A stretch of 64,000 bases of DNA from positions 12,214,001 to 12,278,000 of the forward strand of contig CM059625.1 of the NCBI GenBank assembly GCA_030435675.1, given 5' to 3'. The notes under the pieces were generated by a model, which was not told where the DNA came from, made no database searches, and worked only from the letters and a program-made list of their open reading frames with translations. Within the stretch, counting starts at the first letter, position 1; every line of letters starts with the position of its first letter. Below, in pieces: positions 1 through 15,522 of this stretch. The DNA comes from Steinernema hermaphroditum. Taxonomy: Eukaryota; Nematoda; Chromadorea; Rhabditida; Steinernematidae. The position numbers and the translations under genes were made by a program.

Positions 1-3000
1 TTGACAGATGTCCCTTTGTACCGCGCAAGATGGAACCAAACGAGCCTACTGTAGGAAGGTCTTCTTCCAACAAGTTATTCGAGCCGTGATCCGAAAATTC
101 TAAAAGAGAAAGGTAAATGCGTTGCAATGCGACTGAAATCGACTGAACGTCAAAAGACGACATTTATTGTTCATGCATCACGAACGGAGAAAGTGCGCAA
201 AAGAAAAACGAGCAAATCCCTGATTTGTGTACAAACACCATCAGGAGTCTCAATAGCCTCATTTGCTCATCATTCATGCAGAGTCTGTTGTTCGTGTATG
301 TGGAGCGAGATGTACATTTCGAAGAAAGTTGTGGGAAAAGAGAAGAAGACTGGATGAGAACGAGACGAAAACCGGAGATAACTGACCTTCGAGGAGAGGA
401 GAAGTGCGCATGCAAAGTACAACGGAAATCGGACCACCACGACACGATATTTACATAAGCAAGCACTGCAGATAGCCAACCTGTCACCGTGGTATGCGAG
501 TACATATCAAAACGAACGGTCGGGACACGACGGCTCGCGCACCAGGCCTCAAAAGAAGCAACTTATTGACAGTGGTAGGAATGGCAACAAATCACGCGCA
601 CTCAACTCATAACGAACATGTTTTCAATATTCAAAGAGGTCTGTGTTGGCATGACAATGGCGGCTTTGAGCTGAGTCCGGCGCGGCCACTGAACTACGAT
701 CTAGTCCCGACTCTCTCAGGTGGTCGCTCTGTCGTCAATTAATAAATCCGCTTCGCGGATTGAAGACATCGGAAGGGAGAGAGCGCCGGCACATGAGAAC
801 CTCCCTCGACGAGGATTTGCGATAGTTTACCATTAAAAGAAAGGCGAGAAGACAGGATCTTCGAAAGTTTAGGTCGCCTGTACTTTGCGCATTGACCAGT
901 GTTTGATGTGCCGTCGCTTTTCTCACAGAACGCCCAAAGAGCGCGTGATTGGAAACGAACCGAGAGGCGTCATGCGGAAGCATTTGGAAGGTGTCAAAAT
1001 TTCATTAACTGTTTTTTTTTTTCCAAGAGAATTAATCCAAAACGTGTACGTGCGGCATTTGGCAGCTTCGTTGAGTGGCCCTTCTGCCGGGGAGAGATTC
1101 GCTCTTCCACTCGGCACGAGAGCCCCCAACGGCGCGATCTTTCTTACGATCGAACAAAAACGAGCATATGAATATGCAAGCATTAGCGAGGAAGCATGCA
1201 GAGAGCCACAAATCGGGCGATTTCAAAACTTTTCGTGCCTTAGTTAGTATAAACATTTTCTTCAACATCGCCGGGGTGACGTCACAAATTGACAAAGCCA
1301 CATCGGGTTACACACAGAGCCCCCCTTGCGACTAGCTCGCCGCGGCTGGTCGTTCGCTAATTGATATCCTTTTCTGCTAATCACCAACAGCACCGCTAAA
1401 CAAAAGAAACCAGCAGTGTTCCTCCAGCGAAAAGCGGACCATCCAAGCGCCTACTATGCATTCACACACATCAGTACCGTGGCTCTCTCTCGGCGAATTT
1501 CGCGCTTCGATAGAACGCGCCTCTTGGGACAAAACAAACAATACAATCGACACGCGGAACAAAAGCACCCTGACGTACTAGAAACAAAAATTCAAAAATA
1601 GAAGAGACAGAGTTGAAGGGCAAAGTCGACCACAAGGACAAATAACGAGCCAAATCAAATTAGTGAAGTCAAGTGCATTCAAGATGCGGGTAATTTATCA
1701 GTCAACATGAAGCGCATATTTATTCGCGAGAAATGGCGCGGAAATAGACTTGAGGGACCGAGGCAGCCCGTGAGGAGAAGAGATCGAGAGTGAAAATTGC
1801 TTGGGGCCAATTTATTTCCCACGCGCGCCAAGTCCTTTGCCTAATGTATGCATATGTCTGAACGTGACAACGCCCAAAGGTGCCTTCGAAGGAGCGCTCT
1901 AAAGAAAGGCCGACCCGGAGACAGGAAAGGTATTATATGGCTATCAGTTGCTTATCTGTGAAGGGACAGGCAGCTGAACGAGGAAGACGCCCACAAAGAA
2001 AGCGGAAGGCGGAGGACGAACGCGTCGTTCGGGACGTCGGTTGCTCGTCGGCATCGTTTGACTGTTTTCCCTTCGAGAAGCAGCTGTCTATTTCCTTAGA
2101 AGGGAACGAGGTGAAAACAGTGCCGAGAACAACTTGGGCAAACTGTTGTGAGGACGCCCACGCGGGTAGACAAGCGCCGGAGCAGTGGAAGCTGGCTGTC
2201 ACTAGCTCTTTCACTCTCTATCTCCTCTCCTCGTGTATGATGCAAGCGAGGCACACATCGATCGGTGGCGACTGTGCGTCTTTCCGTATGCACGCAGTGC
2301 CCTCGCCGCTAGATTTCAACAGTACAAACACTCAGCAACGATGCACACATGCGCGGCCGTTGTCGGCGCCACAGCGGCCGAACGCATTCGAGAGAGAGGG
2401 AGATTAGACTGCCGATTACTAAATACGTTTCAGTACAGTATGCCCATTTCGAGCGAAGGACGTAGCTGGGCTGTTTATGGAGTGGAACCCGTGTTCGTCC
2501 ACGGTCACAAAGGAACGGACGGAAGTGAATGAACGGCTGGTAATTTTAACTCGTGACAAAAAATGATCGACGATCCCGTCTGTTTTCATCGGAAGATATA
2601 TGAAGAACAGCAATTCCTTGCCGAGGCATTTGTGGGACGCGCGGCAGCTGGACGTCGCAAAAGAAAGCGGCTGGGAGGGCACTGAGAAAAACGTAAACTA
2701 CGTATTTCATCTCGTTTTCTTATTCTAAACTGCCCCATCGAGATAAATACGAGCACATGCGTTCTGTTCCTTCTTGTTTTGCAGAGGGGAATCACATTAC
2801 TTGCACAAGTGACTCAAAGTCTGATCCGATTCAAAACAGCCTTCCTCTGAAAGTAAACAGCCTGTTTGTCCCAGGAGAATTAGCAAATGAAATCATGATT
2901 AACGCAAATGAAATCACATATGACGAGACAGATGTTAACGCGATGACGAAAAGGGATGTGGAGTGAGAAGTAATTGGGGACACGGCTTCCGTGGTAGTGG

Positions 3001-3600
3001 GCACAGTGCAGCCGCCCCCAGTGGTGCCGAGTAACAAGGTCGGCTTGTTTACATGCATTGCTGTTCGTCGTTCACGTTTAAACAGAAGCGTGAATTAATG
3101 GGTAGCAGTGTGAAGTCACGAAGACGCGCTGCAGGCTGAGATTGAATTTTGGAGATTGTTGCCCGAATGAAGGCGGATCCGAGAACTCTGTCCGGCCTGA
3201 GAGTGAAAGTTTTCTGTGGTGTCATGCAGAAGATGTCCCTAAAGTTCCCACGGACATCATCAGTGCCAACTTCCGACCGCACGATTCGTGCCCCGCAGAA
3301 AGAATTTAACGGACTTCGGCCGAGTAGACCCCCAAAGCGGCGTCCATCATTAGCCGTTATTGAATCGACGACGGGCACGCATGGTGGTTACGCAAGGACC
3401 TCGGGTGCGAACGAGCGAGCAAGAGAGCGAGCAGCAGTGCAGAGTGGTCGACAACAGAAGGGCGACGACGACGACGACGGAGTCGCCGGACTCCTGCACA
3501 AAGGAATCACTCATCTCCGGTCTCAGGATGCAGTTGATGACGCTGAGGCCTATTTTTTCAAGCTCGAGTCCATGTTAGAGCTGCTCAAAGTGGATTATTG
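1..3600. other. Region without a resolved gene
   Basis: I could not assemble a convincing coding gene here on either strand. The open frames are short or of low complexity: the 175-codon plus frame at 1880-2407 and the 181-codon plus frame at 3149-3694 look like chance frames rich in Arg, Ser and Asp runs. Short GACGAC repeats lie near 3463-3480. Distal promoter or UTR sequence of the flanking minus-strand genes could be present but cannot be delimited. Confidence 0.4.
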
Positions 3601-3630
3601 CCCACTGAAGAGCGTCCGATTATGCGAATT

Positions 3631-4027
3631 TCATTTATTCGGCCACCACACTTTCGAGTCAACGCGCTTTTCAAAGTTCCATGTGTTCTCCTGATTGACT
3701 CGCGTATCACCGAGGTTCTTCCACGACACGATCAGTGGCTTTATGGTCGGTAGCTTCACAGGGGTGCTTTCGCGAAGCTGCTTGGCCGGGGCTGCCAGAG
3801 GACTCTGGATGAAGGCGATATCGGCGCCGAACCAGTCACGTGCGTAATTACGCTGCAAAGTATCGACATTTCACTCACCAAAGAAAGTCACGAACATTTT
3901 TGAAAGGGAGAACAACATTTTTGAATACGTAAGGGTCGAACTCCTGTTCAGCACCTTCTTGGGCGGCGGCCAAGCGTGTACATAGAAAAAGCAGCAAGCA
4001 AGGCAACACTGCGATAAAACGCACCAT
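3631..4027 (-). CDS. Small secreted protein, unrecognised family
   Basis: Two exons, 4027-3896 and 3852-3631, are joined across a 43-nt intron (3895-3853) that begins GTTCG and ends TTTGCAG. They give 117 residues. The start at 4027 was chosen because it opens directly with a classical signal peptide (Met-Val-Arg, then a Leu-rich core FIAVLPCLLLFLC and Ala-Ala-Ala-Gln before the likely cleavage site). The frame is open further upstream, so a longer N-terminus is possible. The mature part has no cysteines and is rich in aromatic residues and proline, ending Val-Trp-Trp-Pro-Asn-Lys. I do not recognise the family. A secreted or ER-luminal protein is the only inference. It is followed upstream on the same strand by riboflavin kinase. 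Confidence 0.6.
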
Positions 4028-4288
4028 GTCGGTGTGTTCTAAGTAAGATTTCGTGTCAGAACTAAACGTACGCCCTGCCCGGGAACTGGTTGCTGGTGGC
4101 GTCGAAAACAAAACTTGATCACTTCAGGCGATGCAAATTTCTCAAAGGCCGTTTGTAAGCAGGGCGTTCATAAATAGGCTTTATTGCTTCACGATAAGTA
4201 CTGAGAATAAAAATGGCTGAGGGGATATACAGCAATAGAGATCGAATGACCAGCTACTCGAGATATACCTAGTTGAGAAGACTGCTAT

Positions 4289-4882
4289 CTAGCCCTTCAT
4301 GCGAAAAAAGTCCAAGTCCTCGTACTCGTTCATGTCAAGCAGATCGAGCTTCTTCCCGGCAAACGAGATGTCATCCTTGATAGCATCCATGAGTTCATCT
4401 AAACCAGCAAAATGATTCTTCAGCATTACAAAACTTGGCAAACCCAAACTCTGGAAAGAGCGCATTTCTCTAATGAAACCCAGGGCAACCGCTCGAATAT
4501 GGCTATTGTAGAAGTCGGACGGAAACTTGTGCAAGATGTGAATCTCCTAAAGTACATACGTTTCTGGTTGAAGCTTCGCATTACTCTTACCACTGTCTTT
4601 TTCTCATTGTGGAAGTGGGGATTCCACCCGACGCTCATCACCATCTTGTGTAAACCACCACAGCCCACCTGCGCCAAGCCGTAATACACACCACAAGGGA
4701 ACTTTTCCGGAAGTTGGTTCACGGCCATTTCGTCCAAGTTTGCTAAAATTCGTAAATAGTTAAATCGATTGTGACTGCTGGTTACCAGTAGGACATCCGA
4801 GTTGCTTCCCTCCTCGTCCGAAGCCGTGCACTACAACTCCCTGAATAAAGTGCGGAAGATCGTTGATCTTGGTGTAGCGCAT
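4289..4882 (-). CDS. rfk: Riboflavin kinase (EC 2.7.1.26)
   Basis: Phosphorylates riboflavin with ATP to give FMN, the first step of cytosolic flavin cofactor synthesis. Three exons (4882-4786, 4742-4591, 4546-4289) with 43- and 44-nt introns give 168 residues, close to the 155-162 of animal enzymes. The family signature is clear: near the N-terminus VVVHGFGRGGKQLGCPTAN holds the Gly-rich segment and the PTAN nucleotide/Mg site. It is followed by PCGVYYGLAQVG, then a GWNPHFHNEKKTVE strand and the EIHILHKFPSDFY segment containing the expected catalytic Glu. Intron phases keep the frame, and the PTAN motif is rebuilt exactly across intron 1, which confirms that splice. The C-terminal acidic helix matches the family. 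It appears to be an intact monofunctional eukaryotic kinase. Confidence 0.93.
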
Positions 4883-5645
4883 AATCGACGTCGGATCGGG
4901 GAGGAGACCACCGAATCTGAAGCGAGAAGGACTTACGCCCGGAGCGGTCAGAAGAGACGGCGACGCGGAAAAACCACAAAAAGAAATGCGACAATATAAA
5001 CGGAACGTCGGCTGCGTGCAGCGCTTTGTTATCAAAACTTGGTAATGTCGCGCTCGTCTTTACACAGCGTGAGTCACGCGGCTCGGGGAAATAGATGCGA
5101 GATCTCCTCTTGCAGCGGAAGAAAGGTTGTGCTGTCAACAATTCGAAAAAGGTCACGAAAGCAGATCATCGAAGTGTTTTCGTAATAAGAGGCACAAAGT
5201 ACAACGTCTGTAATAAGTGATGCATGTACCGTACTCAAAATATTCAAAACAATATGTGTGGAATGCAACCTGCTGAGTTACACAATGGAACACAATTAAT
5301 AATTACGGCGTTTAATCGTCATATTTGTCATTCGATTTTACTCAAAGCATGACAAGTACAATGTGTAAGGCAGTAAGGCAAAGACACCCAGAACCTACAC
5401 AACATGAGCATATTATGGCTGATATTCACTGGTTACGGAGAGAAGACACATTGCATCAACAACCTAAAAGGTACAAAGATCCTTGGAATTGACGTTTGAT
5501 ACGAATTTATGTATAAGTATTTGCAATGAGCAGTTTGTGCTGGTTAAAAGTGTACATAAAAGTCGCAAATATACATAGAATAATTACAAATTTCGCGTTC
5601 GTGAGCAATCACCAGGAAATAAAGCGAAACCCGCGTGGCAGTTGT

Positions 5646-7718
<2,073 letters not shown>

Positions 7719-9095
7719 TTTGGACGAGTAGATCTGCCGTTCTCGCGCGTCAAACGATCATACTGAAGACATAGTGGTGCGTTATAATAAATTGTGGGAC
7801 TTTGCGCAATCAACCGGAAGGATAGTGAATGAGAGAACGCTGGAACGGAGCAGCGTCTGCTCCATTCGATCACCGACGGCAACGCGAAGCAGTGAGTCAA
7901 CGGAGAGAGAAGCGGCAAGCGAAACAGAAACATCCAATGGTGAGAAGAACGATGCGAAAAGCGAAAAAAGGACAATGCGTGACGGCGACTGTCTGAACGT
8001 ACCGAAGAGGATAACAAAACGAAATGATGAAAACGATAGTCAGTCGACGAACTCATTACATTTCAACTATTTCAAAAATAGCAATTAAATGGATATTATT
8101 TGCAGGGAATTCACGATAAATAACATAATAATAGCATCACTTACCCCGAGGCGTCAGAGTGACTACCCGATTAGACGGCGAAGCAGCGGCTGATAGCGCA
8201 ATCTCTCGAATCCAATTAAGAGAGCGAACATAAAGTGATGATCGATTGATTTCCACAACAACGTCGCCAGAAAAGCCTTCTACATTGTTCTTCAGACAAT
8301 TACAGCGAAGAAAAAGCCGCGAAAATCGCTAAATTCAACAGCAGCAAAAATGGGATGACCGTATTTGCATCGGCTATGAGGCAAAAGAGAGCAAATGACA
8401 TCGGAGAGAACATCATCATTTCAACCCATAAAAAATCTCCATCTTCGATCAATATAGGTGCGCCGTGTTGTGTTAAGTGAACAGCAGAAGACGGGGTGTC
8501 GTCGTCGATCAGCGAGTTGCGCTGGACTTTACCGCCGCACACACATAAAGTGCACGCTAGTCATCAACCAGTCGCCAGCCACCTTCGCCGCCGACGGCTG
8601 GCTGGTCGACGACGAGGAGGTGGCTGATTCCCCGCGAACGAGGGTGACAAACGAGGAAGAGTAACTGTGACCGCAAACCCACAAGACCTCACTTACATAC
8701 GCGGCCGGAAAACTGCGCAAATCTCCACTTTGCCCAAGTCAAATAGCTCTGCAGGTCTACGTCCCAAAGTTTCGCTTTCTGATACCCTCGACCGATTTAG
8801 ACCGTTTCATTTCGCTGTCCTAAACACAGATTTCACTCAAAGAGATCACGTATATCGGCCACATGAACATACGATAAATACACGTTTAGCAACAAATTCT
8901 CTCGCTTCGTTATTTTTAATCATTAACGCTAACCTTACAGATAATTTTATATCCTCATTCTTTTTTTAAAGGATCACTAATCACTTTTTGCCTTCATCTA
9001 ATTGAGAGGACACTTACCTTTCAAATCGATGTCTGTGAATAGGGTCGAATTACACAATTTGATTTAATGTTTATTTAACAATTTAACGATCCCGA
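7719..9095. other. Intergenic region upstream of SH2D4
   Basis: About 1.4 kb without a gene I can defend. A minus-strand open stretch at about 8310-8145 ends in a good donor (GGGGTAAGTG, reverse strand). It could be an upstream alternative exon of the SH2D4 gene, but it has no recognisable similarity. The rest is AT-rich near 8850-9090, with no clear motif. Confidence 0.35.
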
Positions 9096-11160
9096 TCACA
9101 TTATTCCGCAACAAACTCGCTCAGGCGGCAGCCACTCGGCAACGTACTGCTTGCTGTTCCGCTGGAGAGCCCATTGCATTTGCTGGAATCTGGACGGTTC
9201 CGGGCAATCCGAATCTGACAAAGCTAGATCCTAGAAGAGCGCAGGTTAATTTTGTGCAGAAGTCGCAGAAACGACTTACGTCACAATTGTCAAAAGCGTT
9301 GACGCGAATCTGCATCCCCTCAAAGCAGTCTTCTACAAAGCCGCCGTCTTTCTGCTGTTTGCAAAGATTAGATTAGCCTCCGCCACTTTTCCCTACCCTT
9401 CGTGGAACCAAAACAGTGTCAATCGTGTTTGTGTCGTGATGGAACGTGGTCATTTGGATTTTGTCGTTATTGATCTGGGGATAACCATATTCCTGAAACC
9501 ACAGGATAGGACCACTCGTGGCTAAGTGATGCACTCACAGAGTAGACGGGTTTAAAATCGAGGTCTTCGATTTCCTTCTGCAAGCTCTTAACAGTTGTCG
9601 CGTCATTCGTGCCCACTTTTTCCTTCCTGAAGTGTTCTTGTCGAAGACGATCCACCATGGTGGTCTCGTTGAAGGACTCCTCCATCGGATGACCTATGTT
9701 ATGTTTCGAAGACTTGTTTTGAAAGTATCACTCACCCGAAAGCATCTTGTCCAACATGCGAACTTCCTTCGATCGAATTCCGTCGGCGTGAACAGCTTCG
9801 TTCAACGCGTCAAATATCGCCGGAGGACACACTTCGCAGATAGAAGTCTGCATGATTGACGTTTGGACGCCTGGGTTCAGTGTTGGCTCGACGATGGCTG
9901 TTTTCTTCTTCTCGGAATCGGTCACGATCGCTTTGAAGAGGATGTCGTCCCACATCTGTAGTTGGGCTTCCGACAAGTCAGGACACGAGCCTCCAATAAG
10001 TTGCCGCGATTCGCTCTCATCTTCAGGCTCTTCGCTCAGCTGAACATGACGAACATCGTTGACATGCATTTCAAATGTACCGTATTCAGATGATCGGGAA
10101 ACGATGAGGAATGAGCGCCGATGTACTGAGAAGACTCTCGGGTGGACAGCTCGTCCGAGGTCGACGTCACCTCACGAGTCATCTCTTCCGACGGTTCCGT
10201 CTCAGGTTTCGACAACATCTGAATAAGTGATTAGTCACACCGTCTCCTCCATCATTTGGCGAACCTCACTCATGTCCTTTGCTTTCTTGTGGCGTCGTTT
10301 TCTTTTCTTTTTCAGTACTATAGCAGGGATGGCCACGCCGCAGCCGGCTGAAACGGTTCATTTACATAAATTGGCCGCAATTCGGATGTTCCCCCACTAT
10401 TCAGTGAAGTGACATTCGCAGTGTATCCATTCGGCACGAAGCTTAAATTCGGAGCGGCCGCCCGAGTGAGGGGCATCTGAGGAGGTGCCGGCATTCCCAT
10501 TCGTCCAGGTAGCGGAGGACGGGGCATCATCGCTGGTAGCAGCCCTGCACGAGCGAAATTTAATTACTTGAGTGAAAGGGAATACCGCGAGGTTTCATGA
10601 GTGGCATGGGCTGCGGCTGATACTGATGAACGCTTTGTTGCATGTGCAGCTCATTGCCAAAGGTCATTTCCGGAAAGAAGTTGCCATTAGGGGTGAAAGG
10701 AGGGGGAACGTCGGCGTGGAAGCTAAGTGATGGGTCGGCAATGTCGCCGAGGAGCGGTTCGTTCGGCACTCCAAATGAGTGAGCCAGCGTTTTGCGGTGC
10801 CGAGGAACGAACTCCGGCGCTTTTACCCACTCTAAACATGTGGTTAGATGAAAAGCCCTCGGGAATGAAAATTCGCCCACCTTGAGGGTCAATTCTCGAT
10901 TTAACTTTATTTCCGTCTGCGGTGACAACAACGTTATTCTTCGGGGCCGGCGAGGAGTTCCCCTGTGGTGGCGGAGGAGACGTTGACGAAGAAGACGCCA
11001 CATTCTTCCAGTAGGAAGGCGGTGGACGGTCTTCCGCATCGAAGCAGATGCGTCGAAAGCCCGCGTCCATACCAGTGGTCGTCTGAAACTCGCAGACATG
11101 ACCATTTGGGTCGATTAAGGTCCCAGAGGATACAACCGAGATGGTATCGGCGAAAAACTA
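9096..11160 (-). CDS. Unrecognised multi-exon protein with C-terminal CaaX-like box
   Basis: A chain of minus-strand open exons with GT..AG boundaries runs from about 11160 down to a TGA at 9098-9096. Candidate further exons lie at about 11165-11450, but one junction near 11160 did not resolve in phase, so the start is not fixed. Visible segments, N to C: an FFADTISVVSSGTLIDPNGH block, a Pro/Ser-rich linker, WVKAPEFVPR (somewhat like a PAM2 poly(A)-binding-protein motif), a Pro/Met-rich stretch, a basic KKKRKRRHKK cluster followed by Glu/Ser-rich acidic sequence, then YGYPQINNDKIQ and DGGFVEDCFEGMQIRVNAFD. The protein ends Cys-Cys-Gly-Ile-Met, so the last four residues fit a CaaX prenylation box. 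No family was recognised. A soluble RNA-linked or membrane-tethered regulator is only a guess. Confidence 0.5.
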
Positions 11161-11839
11161 GTCGAAGTAAGTCAATCAAAAGAATCGAGACGCACGAAGA
11201 TGATGTGCTAAGACAGCTTGCCAGCTGTATGGGGGCGCTTTGAGCCGAAAAGCGGCGAAGGTGTTGTATATCGGCGGACAACCATCGACGAGTATTGAGT
11301 GCTACACGAGAAGAGTCAGTTAGAGGGTAAGCGTTCCGTCCTCCCGCCGATCTACTGTTTGTTACTCAACCCGACTTTCCCGAAATCCCGAGTAGAGAAG
11401 CGCGGGCTGAAGAATATCCGCCGAAATGTGTGCCTCCCCAGCTGAGTGAAACAATTTCGCAATGTATTTTAATTGGAACAACGCACGTCATTCTATAAAT
11501 AGAAGGATGGGGAAAACACTGAAACACCGGAGAAGAGGTGTCTATGAAGCAACACCCTCATCCACCCTCCGCAATCATTGAGAACTTCGGGAGCATATCC
11601 CCAATCCACCGACCAAACAATTGATATCTCCGACGAAAAATCCTCGGCCGTGGTCAGCGCTGGTGGCAGACAGCTGTTGCCAATATCTACCACCACTTTA
11701 CAACTACCACTTTGTCACTCCGCCTATCATTCGCCATCTACAAAACATTAATTGCTCTGAACGTGATTGCTTTGTTCACATGACTATAACAATAAAATTA
11801 GCGGAGATTGACTTGATGTTGGCGAAGATCTGTTTCGGC

Positions 11840-13560
11840 TCACGAGCCATAGTATGTACCGTTTGACGTTGCTGATGCCGAATTACACATGTCGGATGCA
11901 GTAGCGTGTTCATTAATAAAGTGCACTTGCGGCAACTCGCTGCTAGACGAGGTTACACTGTAGGTGGGAACCATCTCGGCGGTGCTATTTGATTGAACGG
12001 TTTGCTGGGGCTGAAATTTATGGCGTAGACGAATGTGTTTTTTATAACGTGTGAATGCGAACCTGCATTTGTGAATTAGAAGTAGTAGCAGCTTCGCTCG
12101 TCGCCGTACTAGATACGCGTTGGCCTTGCGTTACGGTAAACACTGGAGCGCCACTGATCGAGGAGCTGATCTGGACGGGCCACAGGGCTTGCTGGCCGTT
12201 TGGTTCTGAAACAGAAAAAAAATGATTTAGTGGAGTGGGAATTGGGAAAACTGGGGAGGCATAGTAAATATGATTTTAGGCAATGTTTGTCGTTTGTTCT
12301 ACACTATAGGCACTAGCATACTTCCATGAAGTGCACGCTTTTGGACAAATTGCAGGGCATAAAAAATATGAGTGGTATACTGCGATTGGCCCATTCCCAG
12401 AATGTGAAATGCTTGCTTATATAGTACATTACAGTAATGTTTACCGAACTCAGCGGCACATCTCGGTTTGAAATGTTTGTTATTAACAGTTTTGTCTCCT
12501 TTTTCGGTATTATTTCAATCCAGTTCCAATCGGACTTATTATTCAGAAACTGACGAACGCAGTTATTATGGCAAAAAGCATTGGGCGTGAATGCTCGGCA
12601 TGCACGCCATCGATCAAGAACATAGGCGGATGATTGAAGGTGGTTAACAGAAAAGGCAAAACAACTCACGTTGAACTGTTATGTACTGTTGTCCGGTGCT
12701 CTGATCGACGATTATTGGCAGGGACTGGAATCCAGGAGGGCTTCTCACTTCCGTTGCCGTGGCCGTGGATGTTCCTGGTTGTTCTGAGCTGACTGTCGGT
12801 TTCTGAGCTATTCGTAGGTTGCCGTCGTTTCCTCCTACAGCTTCATAGGTGTTGTGAGTCTGTGCGTGTATCGAATCCGATGAGTCGCTCTTCATATGGC
12901 AGTTCTGAGGTTGCGGAGCTGCCGATGTCGGGCCTGGTGGGGACATTTGATGGCCAGCTGGCTCAATGTGCCTCAGAGTGCCTTCAGGCGACAATACAGA
13001 AGCCGGAGCGCATATACCTTTGTCCAATTTGTTGGCTTCCCGATATCTGCAGTTACTTTATAGAGTCGCAATGTGGTAGAATGTGCTTACTTTCTCAAAT
13101 ATTCTTTCAGCGGTTCATGATAATTGTCGAAACCAAGATTGCGGAGTGCGGTGAGTAAGTCTTCAGCAGTAATTGTTTTGCGTTTTTCCTGTAAATCACG
13201 AACCAATGAAAAGTTAGGTGCCGAACGAACAGACATCGGCACAGTTGTCACTGGCTTCAGAGGCTAGAAAGGAAATGAACTCAGACACGCTCTCCTGGAT
13301 GCACTCTTTAGCCTCCTTTGATAGTTTTCCGTTTGATGGCAGATTTCTTTTCATAATACGGGAAATATTAGCTGCAGTGGCGAAGGTTAACATCTATAAA
13401 ATAGGAAACGGAAGTTACCTATAGGCAAGAAGCGCTCCTGTTCGAGAATCATCTTTTGCTTCTTGTTTGGAGGCTCCACTCCTTCGTCGTCGCCGTTCTC
13501 GACCTCGGAGGAGAGATGAGGCATCCCCTTTTCGGAATACTCTTCGTCGTCAGTCATCAT
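11840..13560 (-). CDS. nfyb: Nuclear transcription factor Y subunit B (CBF-A/HAP3)
   Basis: Histone-fold subunit of the CCAAT-binding NF-Y trimer. Six exons (13560-13419, 13371-13235, 13188-13091, 13046-12670, 12205-12063, 12010-11840) give 355 residues; introns are 44-52 nt except one of 464 nt. An acidic N-terminus precedes the conserved core: [19 protein letters not shown], then [23 protein letters not shown] sequence (one Cys replaced by Ser here), [38 protein letters not shown] and KEYLRKYREANK. Exon junctions fall inside this core, and the family alignment holds only when they are spliced, which supports the model. The long C-terminal tail is rich in Ser, Thr, Gln and Pro, like an activation domain. 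Two adjacent ATGs are present at the start. Nuclear; partners would be NF-YA and NF-YC, neither of which is in this window. Confidence 0.9.
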
Positions 13561-13934
13561 TATGTCGATAAATATGGATCTGCCCACTTTGTTAAAGTGC
13601 CTGAAAGGAATTCCTCTCTTCGGCGTCTTATGTGTGTGGCCAAAATGCGCGCAATTCGACCGTAGTAGTAGACAGTCATGGAAATCCGTTTGAGAGTTTT
13701 GGACGGAGAGCAACACCTATCCCACCGTAAATATTTACAGGAGGAAATAGAATTTGGGATTAGTGGGTGCTCAACAACAAAGATTTATTTTTGACTGACT
13801 CTTTTCAATAACAACGAGCGAAGGCACGGAACAATGGTGATCGAATGAGTATATGAATTTTGAGCAATTAAATCAGGGAGAAACCTGACAGACGACGGCA
13901 AAAAGTGGGCGACCTTGCAGCGGCGTCAAAAAAG

Positions 13935-15522
<1,588 letters not shown>

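Noticed and set aside
1880..2407. 175-codon plus-strand frame
   Set aside because: Low-complexity Arg/Ser-rich translation, overlapping minus frames of similar length, no motif and no splice context.
3149..3694. 181-codon plus-strand frame
   Set aside because: Contains an Asp run from a GAC repeat and ends antisense to the better-supported secreted-protein exon at 3631-3852.
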